Below are positions 36,321 through 47,558 of a DNA stretch of 64,000 nucleotides, piece after piece. The stretch's first letter is position 1. Each line of letters opens with the position of its first letter. Source of the DNA: Schistocephalus solidus (lineage: Eukaryota > Platyhelminthes > Cestoda > Diphyllobothriidea > Diphyllobothriidae). The position numbers and the translations under genes were made by a program. The stretch is from NCBI GenBank assembly GCA_017591395.1, contig WEDG01008616.1, forward strand, positions 47,321 through 111,320, read 5' to 3'. The notes below the pieces were generated by a model. The model did not search any database and was not told where the DNA came from. It saw nothing but the letters and a program-made list of their open reading frames with translations.

Positions 36321-39300
36321 AACTCAAACAAACAACAATACCCCCGCCCCTATTTCCCTCCCCATACTCTCCAGGCTGCTCGGGTGAGTCCACTCACACT
36401 AGGAGCCTGGAATGTTCGCTCCCTTTTAGACAATCCTAGGAGCAACCGGCCGGAACGAAGGACGGCGCTAGTCGCTCGGGAACTGGCGCGCTACAAGGTG
36501 GACATTGCTGCTCTCAGCGAGACCCGATTCTGTGAGCAGGGTCAGCTGGAGGAGGTGGGGGCCGGCTACACTTTCTTCTGGAGTGGCCGGCCAAAGGCAG
36601 AGCGAATCGACGCTGGTGTTGCCTTTGCCATCCGTAACGACATCGTGGGACGTCTGCCCTGTCTGCCGCAGGGTATCAATGATCGCCTGATGAGCCTCCG
36701 CCTGCCTCTTCGGGGAGACCAGTTCGCCACCATCAGCAGCGCCTACGCTCCCCCAATGACGAGCTCTGATGCGGCGAAGGACAAATTCGACGAGGACCTG
36801 CACGCCTTGCTGGCGACTGTGCCAAAAGAGGACAAGTTAATTGTCCTTGGTGACTTCAATGCCCGCGTCGGGACGGACCGCGCTGCCTGGCAGGGAGTGC
36901 TGGGTCCCCACGGTCTCGGTAGCTGCAACGATAACGGCCTCCTTCTTCTTCGCACGTGTGCGGAACACCATCTCCTGCTGACCAACACCTTCTTCCGCCT
37001 TCCGACGCGGGAGAAGGCCACGTGGATGCACCCTCGGTCACGGCGCTGGCATCTGCTGGACTATGTTCTCGTCCGGAGGCGAGATCGACAGGACGTGCTG
37101 GTAACCAAGGCGATCCGCGAGGACGATGGTTGGACCGATCACCGCCTCGTCATCTCTCAGATGAGGCTTCGACTGCAACCCCGACGAAGGCCCCAAGGTT
37201 AGAGGCCACCATGTAAGTTAAATACTCTTTTATTAAATTTGCCTGCTCACTGTTTTGATTTCAGCAACCAAATAGCCGAGAAACTGGAGGACCTGCATGC
37301 TCCAGATGATAACGCTACCGTGGAGACACGATGGTGTCAACTGCGAAATGTCATCCAGTCCACCGCCCTCGATGTACTCGGACGCGCACACCGTCGACAC
37401 CAGGACTGGTTTGACGACAATGACGCCGACATCAGCAACTTACTCGCGGAGAAGAATAGACTACACAAAGCCTATATGTACCTTCGGACTGACGCCACCA
37501 AAGCAGCCTTTTTCAGATGCCGGCGCCTTGTACAACAACGGCTGCGGGAGATGCAGGATGCCTGGATGATCCGAAAGACTGAGGAAATCCAGGGGTATGT
37601 GGACCGCAATGAAATCAAAACTTTTTCAAAGCCATCAAGGCCATCGACGGCCCCTGCATCAAGGGGTCCGCACCGCTGCTCAGCTCTGACGGCACAACAC
37701 TGCTGACAGAGAAATCGCAAATTCTGAAGCGCTGGGCCGAGCACTTCAGAAGTGTCCTTACTTACTCATCAGCCATCTCCGATGCTGCCATTGACCGGCT
37801 CCCTCAAGTGGACACGAACAATGACCTGGATCTGCCGCCTTCCCTACCAGAAACCATCCGGGCCGTGCAGCAGATTTCCAGCGGTAAAGCACCGGGATCC
37901 GACGCAATCCCACCGGAAGTCTACAAGCACGGTGGGCCCCTGCTGATGGCAGAACTCACAACAATCTTCCAGGAGATGTGGCGCCAAATACAAGTTCCTC
38001 AGGATTTCAAAGACGCGACCATCGTCCATCTCTACAAATGGAAGGGGAACCGGCAACTCTGTGATAATCACAGAGGCATCTCGTTGCTCAACATCGCCGG
38101 GAAGATCTTTGCCTGTATCCTTCTCAATCGTCTTAACGGTCACCTAGAGCAGGGCCTGTTCCCGGAAAGCCAATGTGGCTTCCGCCGACACCGCGGAACA
38201 ACCGATATGATCTTTGCCGCCCGCCAGCTACAAGAGAAGTGTCAGGAGATGCGAACTCACCTATACACTACCTTCGTGGATCTAACGAAAGCCTTTGACA
38301 CGGTGAATCGTGACGGACTGTGGAAAGTCATGCAGAAATTCGGCTGTCCTGAGCGGTTCATGCACATGGTGCGTCAGCTTCATGACGGGATGACGGCGCG
38401 CGTCACTGACAACGGGACGGTATCCGAAGCATTCGCAGTGACCAACGGAGTGAAGCAGGGCTGCGTACTGGCCCCCACCCTCTTCAGTCTCATGTTCTCG
38501 GCTTTGCTGATGGACGCCTACCGTGATGAGCAGCCTGGTATCCGCATCGCCTACAGAACCGACGGGCACCTTCTCAACAGTCGGCGTATGCAGGCTCTTA
38601 CGCGCGTGTCTACGACTACAGTCCAGGACTTGCTCTTCGCGGACGACTGCGCCCTTAACACCGTGACGGAGTAGGACATGCAAAGGAGCATGGACCTCTT
38701 CGCCGAAGGCTGCGCCGATTTCGGATTAACAATCAGTACAGCCAAAACGGTTGTCATGCACCAGCCGCCACCCAGCACGGAATACAATGCTCCTCAAATC
38801 AATGTCAACGGTGCTCAACTCAAAAACGTAGAAACCTTCGCTTATCTAGGAAGCACGATGTCGCGCAACACGAGAATCGATGACGAGGTTGCCCAACGGA
38901 TCTCCAAAGCTAGTCAGGCCTTCGGCCGGCTGCAGGCCTCCGTGTGGAATCGCCACGGCATTCACCTGAACACCAAACTGAAGATGTACAAGGCCGTCGT
39001 CTTGACGACACTCCTTTACGGAGCGGAAACCTGGACAGTCTACTCGAACCAAGCCAGGAAGCTGAATAACTTTCATCTCAGACAGGATCCCGGACACGGA
39101 AGTCCTGGAGCGGACCGGAATCCTCAGCATCCATACCATGCTGAGGCAAGTGCAACTGCGATGGAGCGGCCACCTGGTAAGAATGGACGACGAGCGACTA
39201 CCCAAACGACTTTTCTACGGAGATGTCGCTACGGGTTCTCGCCGGCAGGGAGGTCAAAAATGACGCTACAAGGACACTTTGAAGAAATCGCTGAAGCAAC

Positions 39301-40297
39301 TGCAAATCAACTCGGTGACCTGGGAGGACCTCGCTCAGGATAGACGGGCATGGAGAAGATCAGTGAAGACTGGTTCAGCAATCTATGAGGCCAACCGGAT
39401 CGCCGCCGCCAAGGCAAAAAGAGTGGCACGAAAGTCACCAGCGCACCGGACCAACACCGCCAATGCCCAGGCCCTGCCAACATGCCCGCGCTGTCAACGC
39501 ATCTTCCGCGCGCGAATCGGCCTGGTTGGACATCTTCGGACGCAATGCACCAACAATCCGACAATTTCAATTTCTATGTCAAATTCGGCCAACCCTCCTT
39601 CTGACTCTCCCACCCTCACTCCTGGAATCAATTCCATTACTCCCACCATCATAGAGACCACATCCATCTACTCATCGCCTGCTACCCACAACCACCCACC
39701 ACCACAACCACAACCGCCTTCGCCTTCATTACCTCCACCACCACCATCATCAGCGATGGGGAAACTCTCCTAAGCTGTACTCAATGCGACCGCACATTCA
39801 CCTCACGCATCGGCCTGGTCGGTCACTTGCGAATACATCGTACAGAGACCGGTGAGCCAGTGCCTGGAACACCATTACACAGCAGAGATCGTCGCCTCCA
39901 CTGCCCTCACTGTCCTCGCGCATTCACTCATCGCATGGGCCTATTCGGTTACATGCGCATCCATGACAGCGGAATACACCACAATGCCGACAACACCGAT
40001 ACACCATGCACACCCTCAGCTCCTGCCATTCTTAGCGCCCCTGACACCCCCAACTACCATGAATGACATCCCCCAGCCTCTACCGATTTCTCCTGCCTAC
40101 ACTGCGCCCGCACCTTCAACTCACGCATCGGCCTGGTCGGTCACCTGCGAATCCATCGCACGGAGGCTGGTGAACCAGTGCCTGGGGCTCCGACATACAG
40201 TCGACGCGCCCGCCTTCACTGCCCTCACTGCTCCCGCACATTTACACACCGCATGGGCCTATTAGGACACATGCGCCTCCACGACAACCTCCGGTAA
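36321..40297 (+). pseudogene. LINE-A ORF: endonuclease, reverse transcriptase, five C2H2 fingers
   Basis: Domains in order. AP endonuclease (36384-37190): [38 protein letters not shown]. Linker (37240-37800): WFDDNDADISNLLAEKNRL. RT (37810-39070): SSGKAPGSDAIPPEVY, CGFRRHRGTTD, VDLTKAFDTVNRDGLW, GVKQGCVLAPTLFSL, LLFADDCAL (catalytic FADD) and [13 protein letters not shown]-terminal C2H2 fingers: one at about 39481-39550 (CPRCQRIF) and four between 39783 and 40285. Breaks: in-frame TAG at 37200 and 38672, frameshift at about 37625, a deletion plus frameshift at about 39085, TGA at 39259, a frame change at about 39770 and TGA at 40064. There is no in-frame ATG before the endonuclease; the frame opens at 36321. 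Confidence 0.88.
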
Positions 40298-41849
40298 ACC
40301 ACCGGAGGCTAAGCTACATCAGCGCACACTACCTACACCAATACATCGACAACACCCTCACAATCACCATTTACCAGAGTATATCACGGTTTCCTAGAAA
40401 CCGTGGCTGGGAAGTCTGCCAATCTGACGCTTCCACCAGACCACGCCGTCGGCTCAGTGTATGTGCTGTGTGTGTCAAGTGGCTGACCAGTGGACTGGGA
40501 GTCAGACGGCGATGGCTGCTCCATATCCCCTGAGTTTGTGAATCCTGGTGTGTGCGTTATGGGGGCCAGGTCATGCTGTGGCGCGCGAAGACGGGTACGC
40601 TGATCCGTCAGCCAATGCGCCCACTCCCCCATATCGGGCAACTGACCGGCTTGGACAGTAGTCTGACTGTGGGGGTGGGGGAAAGATTGAGGTCGACAGC
40701 TCAGCGCATATTCCTCACTATAAACAATCTGACGCGCTTGAAACTATCACGGTGCGCTAAAAGGCCGTGGCTTGGAAGGTTGCCAACTGACGGGATAACT
40801 CGGACCGCGTGGTCAGCCCAATGTGTGTTTTGTGTGGAGTGGCTGACTGGCGGACTGAGAGTCAGGCTGCAATGGCTCCTTCTCAATGTGGTCTTTATGG
40901 CACCCCCACTCTGTGGGATCCAAGCCAGGTGTGGTGGCACGCCCAGGGGCGGCTACGGCCGCGCCAGCCACCTGTGCCCTCTCCCATCTTCTTGACTGTG
41001 TCATGAGACCGGGCTCAGGTGGGGGAGGAGAAGAGAGTGCGGTAAAGTTGAGTGCCGCGGTTGGAATGTTGCCAACTGACAATTACACTCAGACCTCGCA
41101 GTTAGTCCAATGTGTGTTGTTTGGAGTGGCTGACTGGTGGTCTGAGAGTCAGGCTGCGATGGCTCCTTCTTAACGTGACCTCTGGCTATCTCACACATGT
41201 GAGATGTAAGCCGTTCAACCCCCTGTTGTTTGAAATCCTGGTGCTTGTGTTTGGGGGGCCAGGTCGTGTACGTAGTACACGTAGACGAGGTCACCAGCAG
41301 CTGCGCCTGCTTCCGCATCAGACAACTGACCAGCTCGGACAGTCATCTGATTGTGGGGGTGGGGGAGAGAGTGAGGTCGATAGCTCAGCGTATTTTCCTC
41401 ACTATAAACAATCTGACGCGCTTGAAACTATCACGGTGCGCTAAAAGCCGTGGCTTGGAAGGTTGCCAACTGACGGGATAACTCGGACCGCGTGGTCAGC
41501 CCAATGTGTGTTTTTGTGTGGAGTGGCTGACTGGCGGACTGAGAGTCAGGTTGCAATGGCTCCTTCTTAATGTGGCCTTTATGGCACTCCCACTCCGTGG
41601 GATCCGAGCCAGGTGTGGTGGCACACCCAGGGACGGTCCGGCCGCGCCAGCCACCTGCGCCCTCTCCCATCTCCGGTCGTCTTGACTCTGTCTTGACACC
41701 GGGCTCAGGTGGGGGAGGAGGAGAGAGTGCGGTAGCTGCAGCGCAAGGCTACTATTACTTAAAACTAATTCAAGCGCAAGTCACCGTCCCTGCACCACCT
41801 GGTGTGGAGCATACGGTGGACCTCGTCAAAATCGACGGTCAAAATGCCG
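40298..41849 (+). repeat. LINE-A 3' UTR built of diverged tandem repeats
   Basis: The phrase GTGGCTGACTGGCGGACTGA and its variants recur at about 40480, 40840, 41128 and 41523. TTGGAAGGTTGCCAACTGAC recurs at about 40774 and 41456, and a GACACCGGGCTCAGGTGGGG-type block at about 41010 and 41697. The same order and spacing (about 350, 290 and 390 bases) is found in the truncated copy at 8.99-10.02 kb. No coding capacity is recognised despite several short open frames. Confidence 0.8.
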
Positions 41850-41857
41850 TATACAAA

Positions 41858-42034
41858 AGAAAACTAAGCGTGGGTTTTGGCCTATCCTTGGTTTGTGAAC
41901 TATTTGTTGTTGTGGGAATTCACTGTGGCTATGGAAAGTCTTTAATCAAAATCACTGGACAATGGGACACGGAGGACGGACAGCATGGAATCAGCCAAGC
42001 ATGCCGCAGACATAATATATATGTTGAAGACTGA
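41858..42034 (+). pseudogene. E1 transposase-like remnant, second part
   Basis: Reads through ELFVVVGIHCGYGK and GISQACRRHNIYVED; equivalent to 44900-45076 in E2. The phrase IHCGYGKP resembles the block after the DGLP motif in the animal transposase-domain proteins. Frame differs from the first part. Short and decayed. Confidence 0.4.
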
Positions 42035-42589
42035 GTCGGAAGGTAACTTTTCCTCATCTTCTCGTACTAGGCTTTTATTCTCACTATAACTCTCACCGTT
42101 CAACGGTCGCTGTCCACCAATCCTACAACACAACAGTCCCGCAGCTATTTATTCGTGGAAATTGAAGGGAGGCAGTGAAGGATTAGATATTTTTTGCATT
42201 CCTCATCCCTTTTTTCCTATTGGGTTGTAGCTCATTATGTCTGAAGATGGATTTCATACTGGGCCCTATAGATTCCAACGTTTTCGTTTCGAACATCCCG
42301 TTCCTCTCGTCGTCATCGGTACGCAGAACAATTACCACCGTTACCATTTTTTAGGACAATTCATCTGGTAGCGACGGTTCTAGCATAACTATGCCTATTG
42401 TCCAGTCTCCTTCATATGCGGATAAGCCATTACCTTCCATAGATAATCTTCCTAGACGGGATTCAGCGCAAACGAAAGAGGCGACATGGTAATAAAACAA
42501 GAAGACCCAGCCGATCAGCCATAAAAGCAAGTCTTCGATGGATAATGCAAAGCCAAATGCAAGAAAAAAGGCTTTTGCAGGCTTAGAAA

Positions 42590-43297
42590 GTGGAGGTGGC
42601 GGCCACACGGCATCGCCTGGATGAGCACATTGGTAGCTACGGCACACATGCGCCCCAGCCTACTGCAAGGGGTCCGATTGTACAACAAATGTCGACCCTT
42701 GACGAAGTAGATGCCCTGACCAAAGCCGTCGCAGCGAGGGCATACAGACAGCAATTGGTTGGTTGTCTGGACATAACCTACCGTCTAACTAGGTTACCCA
42801 TTTGGCCTCCCTTGGCGGCGATAGCGTCAGCAATTTTGCTGATCGCGTTTACACATTGCTCTTCGCCGATGAAGTGACCTACCGGCTAACTTTCAACGGT
42901 CGCCATCAGGACAAAAAGGCCTTTTTCCTCTCCCCTTTATACGTAATTCTTTTGGGTAAGAAATTTCTTATTATTAACTAATTCATGTGCACCGCAGACG
43001 TGTTCACTCTTTGGAATATTCCATAAAAGGCGGAAAAAATGCAGCTCGATCGAGCTTTCAAAAATGCTCTTTAAAAGGCATATGACCGACTGCAGAAAAG
43101 GGGCTTAAAGGCAGCCCTGGGGCACTGTGCTGACGGTAATTAGATTTTAATTATCAACGTTGTATACAAACATTTACTGCATAAAACCATGCGCATTATT
43201 TAATCACCATCACTTATTTTATTGTCTTTTCATTACAGGGTGTATACCTCATGAAACGGCTGAGGGATTGCCGGGTCCATCAACACAGGACTACTGA
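42590..43297 (+). pseudogene. E1 DUF4806-like gene, exon-intron remnant
   Basis: LDEVDALTKAVAARAYRQQL, then after a frameshift near 42806 LGGDSVSNFADRVYTLLF and YRLTFNGRHQDKKAFF. This order (acidic start, short helix, LGG...R...L...GR..KKAF) is that of DUF4806 domains, which occur in many transposon-associated proteins. Two intron-like gaps: 42956-42997 (42 nt, GTAAG to GCAG) and 43136-43238 (GTAATT to TTACAG), the second joining in frame to a last exon that stops at 43295-43297. Assigned by recalled motif, not by search. Confidence 0.5.
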
Positions 43298-43598
43298 TTA
43301 GGAGAAATTTATAAGATTTATTTTTGTACACTTACGCTTTGCATATTTTTAAACAAAATATATTTTACTTGCTCAATCAGTCTTCCGCGAGTCACCTTAT
43401 CATTAATAAATATTCGATTAGAATGTAATGGGGATCGTTTTTAAACCGGTTAGCTATTATGGGCGTCAACCAAAGGAGTAAGGGGTTCCGATTTGCGGTT
43501 GAAAAACGAGATACAAATTTTCGGATCCGATTCGCGTCCAAAAATTCGTACGGTCGGATCCGATTCGCGTCCGATTCACGTCCGAATTGTTATTAGGG

Positions 43599-44076
43599 CT
43601 CCAATCAGATGCGAGCACAGTCGATTCCGGTGTGGGGTCTGCCGACTAATAAAACTTAGTTGACTGATTGCTTAAAAATGTTAAAATAGATAAGGAGCAA
43701 GGAGAGTTCAACGGTAAGAAACTTTCAGTCTTTTCCGTCTTTCACCCCTACAGTATTCATATTTGTATTATATAACATAGTTTTGATTATCTTAATCTAG
43801 CTGTATGAAACAGCTAGTACCATTTATTTCATAAAGTTATATCAAAACCTAGGCGTGCGGCTCCTTGCGCATTCCAATTACGTAGACCATAAATGATGTT
43901 AAAACGGAAAATTATACTACTAACAGACAGAGATAAAAAAATAATAAGTTTTGAAAGTTAGTTTTAAAGCAAATTGCATAAAAATCATAAAATTATATAA
44001 AAGAATAAAGACGATATCCAAAAACATTTGGAAATGGATAATTAACATAAATTTTTGAAAAGTTTTAACAATAGAA
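43599..44076. other. AT-rich spacer between E1 and E2
   Basis: About 480 bases without open frame or recognised repeat. Its left end (CTCCAATCAG) is the right flank of E1; its right end is the left flank of E2. Confidence 0.6.
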
Positions 44077-44368
44077 CCCTAATAGCAATGAAATACGATT
44101 CGAGATTCGAACGGTCGTACGTCAATCGCATCTGGAATTTGATTGGTTGCTAATGAACCTCGATGACGCGTCGCTAAGGGCGCAAGAGAATGCGCGCAGT
44201 GTTATTGGCAAATCGATCGGGCACTGAGCTGTCAATCCCGCGGGCGCCGTGCCACGCCATTTCCTGCGCTGTCGTGCTGCGACGCGGTCGCTTAACTGCC
44301 AGCACCCCTCTTCTGTCTATACTGACCGTTTCTTTGCTTTTTTTGCAGAATATTTTGAGCAGTTTCTA

Positions 44369-45076
44369 TGAAAACACTAAGGAGACGTGCCCAGAAAGGT
44401 TTTCTGGATGATTTACGTCAAATTGCCGAGAATATGAGGGAAATGTATCCGTCCGACTCATCTTAATCGTCGCGGCATCTGACCTCTTCTTCTAGTTCAT
44501 CATATGACGACTTAGAGATTTCCTCTGCTGACGAGGATGCAAGTTGGACGTCAAATGTATCTGACGTGGCACCAAACAACTCTTCAAGCACACCTAAAAT
44601 TGAAAAGGAACCTACGTTTCGAGAGGCTATGAGTTCTTAGGCAATACGCTCGCGTATGCGATTGATTCATCAGAGCAGTCTTCTGAAGATTATTAGACGG
44701 CTGACCTCTAACCTTCCTGCAGACGCATGAACGCTGCTGGTTGGGGAAAGTGATGTTTCAACGGTGACAGCAATGGGCAGTGGTGAGTACGATCATTTAG
44801 TACTTGTGAAACAGTTAACTGAGCAGTTTTGAGACCCTACCAGGCGTCTAATAGGCAATATTGTTGTAACTTATTTAGCTATTTATGGGCTCCCTATACA
44901 TAAGAAAACTAAGCGCGGGTTTTGGCCTTTCCTTGGTTGGTGAACTATTCGTTGTGGGAATTCACTGTGGCTATGGAAAGCCTTTAATCGAAATCACTGG
45001 ACGATGGGACACGGAGGACGGACAGCATGGAATCAGCCAAGCATGCCGCAGACATAATATATATGTTGAAGACTGA
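44369..45076 (+). pseudogene. E2 transposase-like remnant
   Basis: MKTLRRRAQKGFLDDL start, stop after 32 residues, Ser/Asp/Glu-rich stretch, then [30 protein letters not shown] and VTYLAIYGLPIHKK, followed by a frameshift into GELFVVGIHCGYGKP. Several stops and at least one frameshift. It keeps the sequence that LINE-A interrupts in E1, so it shows the original order. Confidence 0.45.
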
Positions 45077-45103
45077 GTCAGAAGGTAACTTTTCCTCATC
45101 TTT

Positions 45104-45966
45104 TTTAGAATTTATATTTGGTTAGCACCGGGAAGGTTCTGTCTAAGCAAACGTTAGTAACGAAATAAATTTATGACAATGTGTGCAGATAAAATGAACA
45201 AATTCATAACTTGTCCTGCTATGTCAACAGTTAGCAATGTTTTAAAATAAATGGTGAACTAGAAAAAATAGGCAGTGAAAAAAACTCCTACTATGAAAAT
45301 GGAGGCAGAGCTCAATAGTCCTTCATTTTCGAATAGAAGGTAGGAGAAAAAAACTGCTTAGGAAAAAATGGGCAGGTTGTAGAATAGGGTAATACTGCAG
45401 TAGCAATTCAGAATGAGATAATGAAACTTCGAGGTGATTCGTTCTTGATCACTTAGGCGTATGAAACAGAATCTCACGAAAATGCGTCAGTGAACTTAAG
45501 TCCTCAGCATCATAGGATCCAGAATTGAATTCTGATGATGGTTAGTATCCAAAGAAACCGCAGCATTTAAGACTGTGGATCACCGAATTTGTACGTCCAA
45601 ATGACGTCATCGTTTGGAGGACGGGTGATATAAGGAGACATTATAGTTCATGGGCGTCTCGAGGTAGCGTAAATATAGTTTCAAGAGGGTTACTCAAATT
45701 CCCGATGGTCCTTTCTCCGAGTCATGGGGAAAGCTACTGGGAAAAAATGAGGAAAATAAAAGGTAAATAGAATCAGTGTTAAGATAAATGTGCAGTCTTC
45801 GCTTTAATGCAGATAGACTAGTTAACGACCTAATTTCAATTGGCAAGTTATTCCAAAGAAAACTATACCTAGAAGCAAAGAAGAGAGAGCGTTTACACGT
45901 GGAGGATGCAGGGGGAGGTATAATTAGTGCAGAATTTCTTAGGTTATAAGGAAGACTAACGGGCTA
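45104..45966 (-). mobile_element. 5'-truncated LINE (LINE-B family) inside E2
   Basis: Absent from E1 at the matching place (42047-42070). The minus strand encodes a LINE RT C-terminal end, SLFFASRYSFLWNNLPIEI (about 45890-45835), then a long 3' UTR to 45104. The last 150-odd bases match 48900-49245 and, more distantly, the 3' UTR of LINE-B at 50.9-51.2 kb. Confidence 0.7.
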
Positions 45967-46485
45967 GGCTTTTTTTCTCTGTAACTCTCACCGTTCAACG
46001 GTCGCTGTCCACCAATCCTACAACACAACAGTCCCGCAGCTATTTATTCGTGGAAATTGAAGAGAGGCAGTGAAGGATTAGATATTTTTGCATTCCTCAT
46101 CCCTTTTTTTCCTATTGGGTTGTAGCTCATTATGTCTGAAGATGGATTTCATACTGGGCCCTATAGATTCCAACGTTTTCGTTTCGAACATCCCGTTCCT
46201 CTCGTCGTCATCGGTACGCAGAACAATTACCACCGTTACCATTTTTTAGGACAATTCATCTGGTAGCGACGGTTCTAGCATAACTATGCCTATTGTCCAG
46301 TCTCCTTCATATGCGGATAAGCCATTACCTTCCATAGATAATCTTCCTAGACGGGATTCAGCGCAAACGAAAGAGGCGACATGGTAATAAAACAAGAAGA
46401 CCCAGCCGATCAGCCATAAAAGCAAGTTTTCGATGGATAATGCAAAGCCAAATGCAAGAAAAAAGGAATTTTGCAGGCTTAGAAA

Positions 46486-47157
46486 GTGGAGGTGGCGGCC
46501 AAATGGCATTGCCTGGATGTGCACATTGGTAGCTGCGGCACACATGTGCCCCAGCCTACTGCAAGGGGTCCGATTGTACAACAAATGTCGACCCTTGACG
46601 AAGTAGATGCCCTGACCAAAGCCGTCGCAGAGAGGGCATACAGACGGCAATTGGTTGGTTGTCTGGACATTACCTACCGTCTAACTAGGTTACCCATTTG
46701 GCCTCCCTTGGCGGCGATAGCGTCAGCAATTTTGCTGATCGCGTTTACACATTGCTCTTCGCCGATGAAGTGACCTACCGGCTAACTTTCAACGGTCGCC
46801 ATCAGGAAAAAAAGGCCTTTTTCCTCTCCCCTTTATACGTAATTCTTTTGCACCGCAGACGTGTTCACTCTTTGGAATATTCCGTAAAAGGCGGAAAAAT
46901 TGCAGCTCGATCGAGCTTTCACAAATGCTCTTTAAAGGCATATGACCGACTGCAGAAAAGGGGCTTAAAGGCAGCCCTGGGGCACTGTGCTGACGGTAAT
47001 TAGATTTTAATTATCAACGTTGTATACAAACATTTACTGCATAAAAACCTGCACATTGTTTACTCACCATCACTAATTTTATTGTCTTTTCATTACAGGG
47101 TGGATACCTCATGAAACGGCTGAGGGATTGCCGGGTTCGTCAACACAGGACTACTGA
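46486..47157 (+). pseudogene. E2 DUF4806-like gene remnant
   Basis: LDEVDALTKAVAERAYRRQL, frameshift near 46695, LGGDSVSNFADRVYTLLF, YRLTFNGRHQEKKAFF and KAYDRLQKRGLKAALGH. Compared with E1 it lacks most of the 42-nt intron-like segment (junction at about 46850, leaving CACCGCAG). The last intron-like gap is at 46996-47098 and joins to a short exon ending in TGA at 47155-47157. Confidence 0.5.
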
Positions 47158-47558
47158 TTAGGAGAAATTTATAAGATTTATTTTTGTACACTTACGCTTT
47201 GCATATTTTTAAACAAAATATATTTTACTTGCTCAATCAGTCTTCCGCGAGTCACCTTATCATTAATAAATATTCTATTAGAATGTAATTGGGATCGTTT
47301 TTAACCGTTTAGATAGTATGGGCGTTAACCAAAGGAGTACGGGGTTCCACTGTGCGGTTGAAAAACGGGATACGAATTTTCGGATCCGATTCGCGTCCGA
47401 ATTCGTAGTCATGTCATATCCGATTTTCGTCCGAAAATTCGTTCCGTCGGATTTGATTCGCGTCCGATTCACGTCCGAATCGTTATTAGGGAAAAAAGCT
47501 GCTTTTTAAATAATGGGTATATAAATCATTAAATTGAGAGCACTTGCGCACAGCCAAA

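Larger units (their letters stand above)
35792..41849 (+). mobile_element. LINE-A: 6-kb AP-endonuclease LINE with C2H2 finger tail
   Basis: Inserted in E1, with the uninterrupted target visible in E2 at about 44898-44908. Flanking direct repeat TATACATA (35784-35791) against TATACAAA (41850-41857) fits a target-site duplication. A 5' region of about 0.6 kb precedes the ORF; the 3' UTR is about 1.55 kb of diverged internal repeats. The clade is not determined from the sequence; no RNase H domain was seen. 5'-truncated relatives are at 8.6-10.3 kb and as solo tails at 8.0, 14.0 and 32.0 kb. Confidence 0.85.
34968..43598 (+). mobile_element. E1: DNA-transposon-like element, split by LINE-A
   Basis: The ends are CCCAAATAGCAATAAAATACG and (reading outward) CCCTAATAACAATTCGGACG; E2 has CCCTAATAGC and CCCTAATAACG. 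This gives short imperfect terminal inverted repeats CCCTAATA followed by a CGATTCG-type motif. E1 without its LINE insert (35792-41849) is about 2.6 kb and parallels E2 throughout. Left part: transposase-like remnant. Right part: DUF4806-like gene. No clear target duplication; two-base CT is possible. The superfamily is not assigned. Confidence 0.7.
44077..47491 (+). mobile_element. E2: second copy of the DNA-transposon-like element
   Basis: Bounded by CCCTAATAGC and GTTATTAGGG. Closely parallels E1 (34968-35791 plus 41858-43598), but without LINE-A and with a separate LINE tail inserted at 45104-45966. The transposase-like remnant is at 44369-45076 and the DUF4806-like gene at 46486-47157. 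No clear target duplication beyond a possible two-base AA. E1 and E2 are direct repeats about 480 bases apart. Confidence 0.7.

Noticed and set aside
37213..37264. Apparent 52-nt intron (GTAAGT to TTTCAG) in LINE-A between the endonuclease and RT linker
   Set aside because: The frame before and after is the same, and reading straight through costs only one stop (TAG at 37200-37202). The intervening codons fit a normal linker, so a point mutation is the simpler explanation.
34968..47491. piggyBac-type element, suggested by CCC...GGG ends
   Set aside because: No TTAA target duplication at either copy and the coding remnants do not resemble piggyBac transposase.
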